Shown in pieces: positions 63,092-64,000 of a stretch of 64,000 bases of DNA. The notes under the pieces are model-generated. The model was given only the letters and a program-made list of their open reading frames with translations, did no database searches and was not told the DNA's origin. Origin of the DNA: Nematopogon swammerdamellus (Eukaryota > Arthropoda > Insecta > Lepidoptera > Adelidae); assembly GCA_946902875.1 (NCBI GenBank), contig OX336349.1:7649891-7713890 (forward strand), read 5' to 3'. Every line of letters starts with the position of its first letter. Positions within the stretch are counted from its first letter, which is position 1. The translations under genes were made by a program, and so were the position numbers.

Positions 63092-63253
63092 TGTGTATCA
63101 GATACTGATCACGTTCCCATACCAATTTTTTTTACGATATAAAAAAAATACTTATTATGGTGAAATACGCGCACTTTACGTATTAAATTTGAGGAGTAGG
63201 TTTTTTAAATTGTAAAAAAAAGGTATGGGAACGTGATCAGTATCTGATACACA
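63092..63253. mobile_element. Inverted-repeat element with TGTGTATCAGATACTGATC ends
   Basis: The left arm TGTGTATCAGATACTGATC, ACGTTCCCATACC is repeated inverted at the right over about 32 perfect bases, and up to about 42 with small differences. The core is about 80 bases, AT-rich. A MITE or hairpin. Confidence 0.85.
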
Positions 63254-64000
63254 TATAACCTGTCTGCTTCAAGTTTGCCGGTGGCTTGACTTTATACGGC
63301 TCCACGAATACCTATCAGTAGGGTGAATAAAAAAATAAGCTTTTGAAATTAGCTATTTGCAAGGGCGGCGTTGCTATCGGTACCGAACTGGGTAGCGGGG
63401 ATTGCGGCGAACGGCGGGAGCAGGAGGTTCATCAGGCCTTCTATGGACTCCGCAGTTGAGTATTTCCAGCGCTTTCCCGTGCGTCCTTTCGGAGGAACTA
63501 GAACTGCAAGCAGTGCTACTTGTGTTGGTATTTTCTTGTCTGAAATTCAAGATAATTTATTTATTAGAATGTATAACAAAAAATGAAATCGCAAAACTCA
63601 AGATTAGATCCTAGTGTCTGATGTTAGTTGTTTACCTATCACTCCACGTTTGCAGTGCGTGCTGCACTGACCGATGCACTAAGCGTAACAAAGTTTGGCA
63701 TGAGGTACCATGAAAATGATGTCTTATGTGATATGTTTTTTTTTTATGTTTCCATAAAAAAAAAAAAACCCGAAGGACCCGAACCTCTAGTACTACTACC
63801 ACACAACCAAAGTTGGATACACAAACGTACGTATAAACTATACATAGAAAGATGGGCAGCGGGCAGCGACTGCAGACAGGCGAGGAAGGCGATGGCGAAG
63901 CCGGACCTCCGTCTCGCCAAGACGCTGCTCCGTGTCCATAGATCAAAACTACGTGTCGTGATAGGTATGCTTACTGGTCACTGTACACTTAACAGGCACC
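63254..64000. other. Unassigned stretch to the window end
   Basis: A GC-richer segment at 63360-63500 carries two short plus frames without domains. 63730-63770 has a poly-T / ATGTTTCCAT / poly-A arrangement. The minus frame 63632-63946 has no domain; it may or may not continue a feature beyond the window. Confidence 0.3.

Overview
The window looks like repeat-rich, AT-rich nuclear DNA from a moth or butterfly (Lepidoptera). This rests on interspersed repeats I recognise from many lepidopteran genomes: the 'gccaagtgcgagtcg...agggttccgta' family, the 'cacgcctgtttcccagtgggg' family, a jockey-type LINE, an RTE-type LINE with its (TTTGA)n tail, and a mag-like Ty3/gypsy element. There are no bacterial operons and no ribosomal RNA genes. 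I found no host gene that I can support; the window is probably intergenic or a large intron dominated by transposable elements.

Layout: 0-5 kb holds a TACAGGGTG MITE, a 108-bp tandem array, a CpG-rich patch and SINE copies. 5-6.3 kb is a LINE 3' end on the minus strand interrupted by a plus-strand LINE fragment. 7-18 kb is thinly populated: SINEs, the agggttccgta family, and an RTE tail at 16.8-17.3 kb. 18.7-20.1 kb has a LINE C-terminal fragment beside a GC-rich patch. 20.47-24.49 kb is a nested structure: an element with inverted repeats of about 0.9 kb interrupted by a dead jockey-type LINE. 26-38 kb carries TIR elements, inverted pairs of repeats, a long agggttccgta variant and a LINE fragment near 35.5 kb. 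38.5-42.1 kb holds two further elements; the larger is a fold-back element whose arms are 19 copies of a ~108-bp unit. 42-51 kb is more SINEs and old repeats. 52.6-56.9 kb is an apparently intact, very recent Ty3/gypsy (mag-like) retrotransposon. 57-64 kb holds a tRNA-headed SINE and several AT-rich inverted or tandem repeats.

The only long open gene is the retrotransposon Gag-Pol (1312 residues). Its two 134-bp LTRs look identical, it has a 5-bp target duplication, and its start codon overlaps the end of the 5' LTR, so the primer-binding site lies inside the reading frame. The most abundant family is a SINE whose head combines a tRNA-like A box, a stretch clearly resembling the 5S rRNA internal promoter and a B-box-like arm, with a 9-bp stem enclosing the first two. 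A second SINE has a purely tRNA-like head but a related body. Family names and recognition of homologies are from memory; no search was run.
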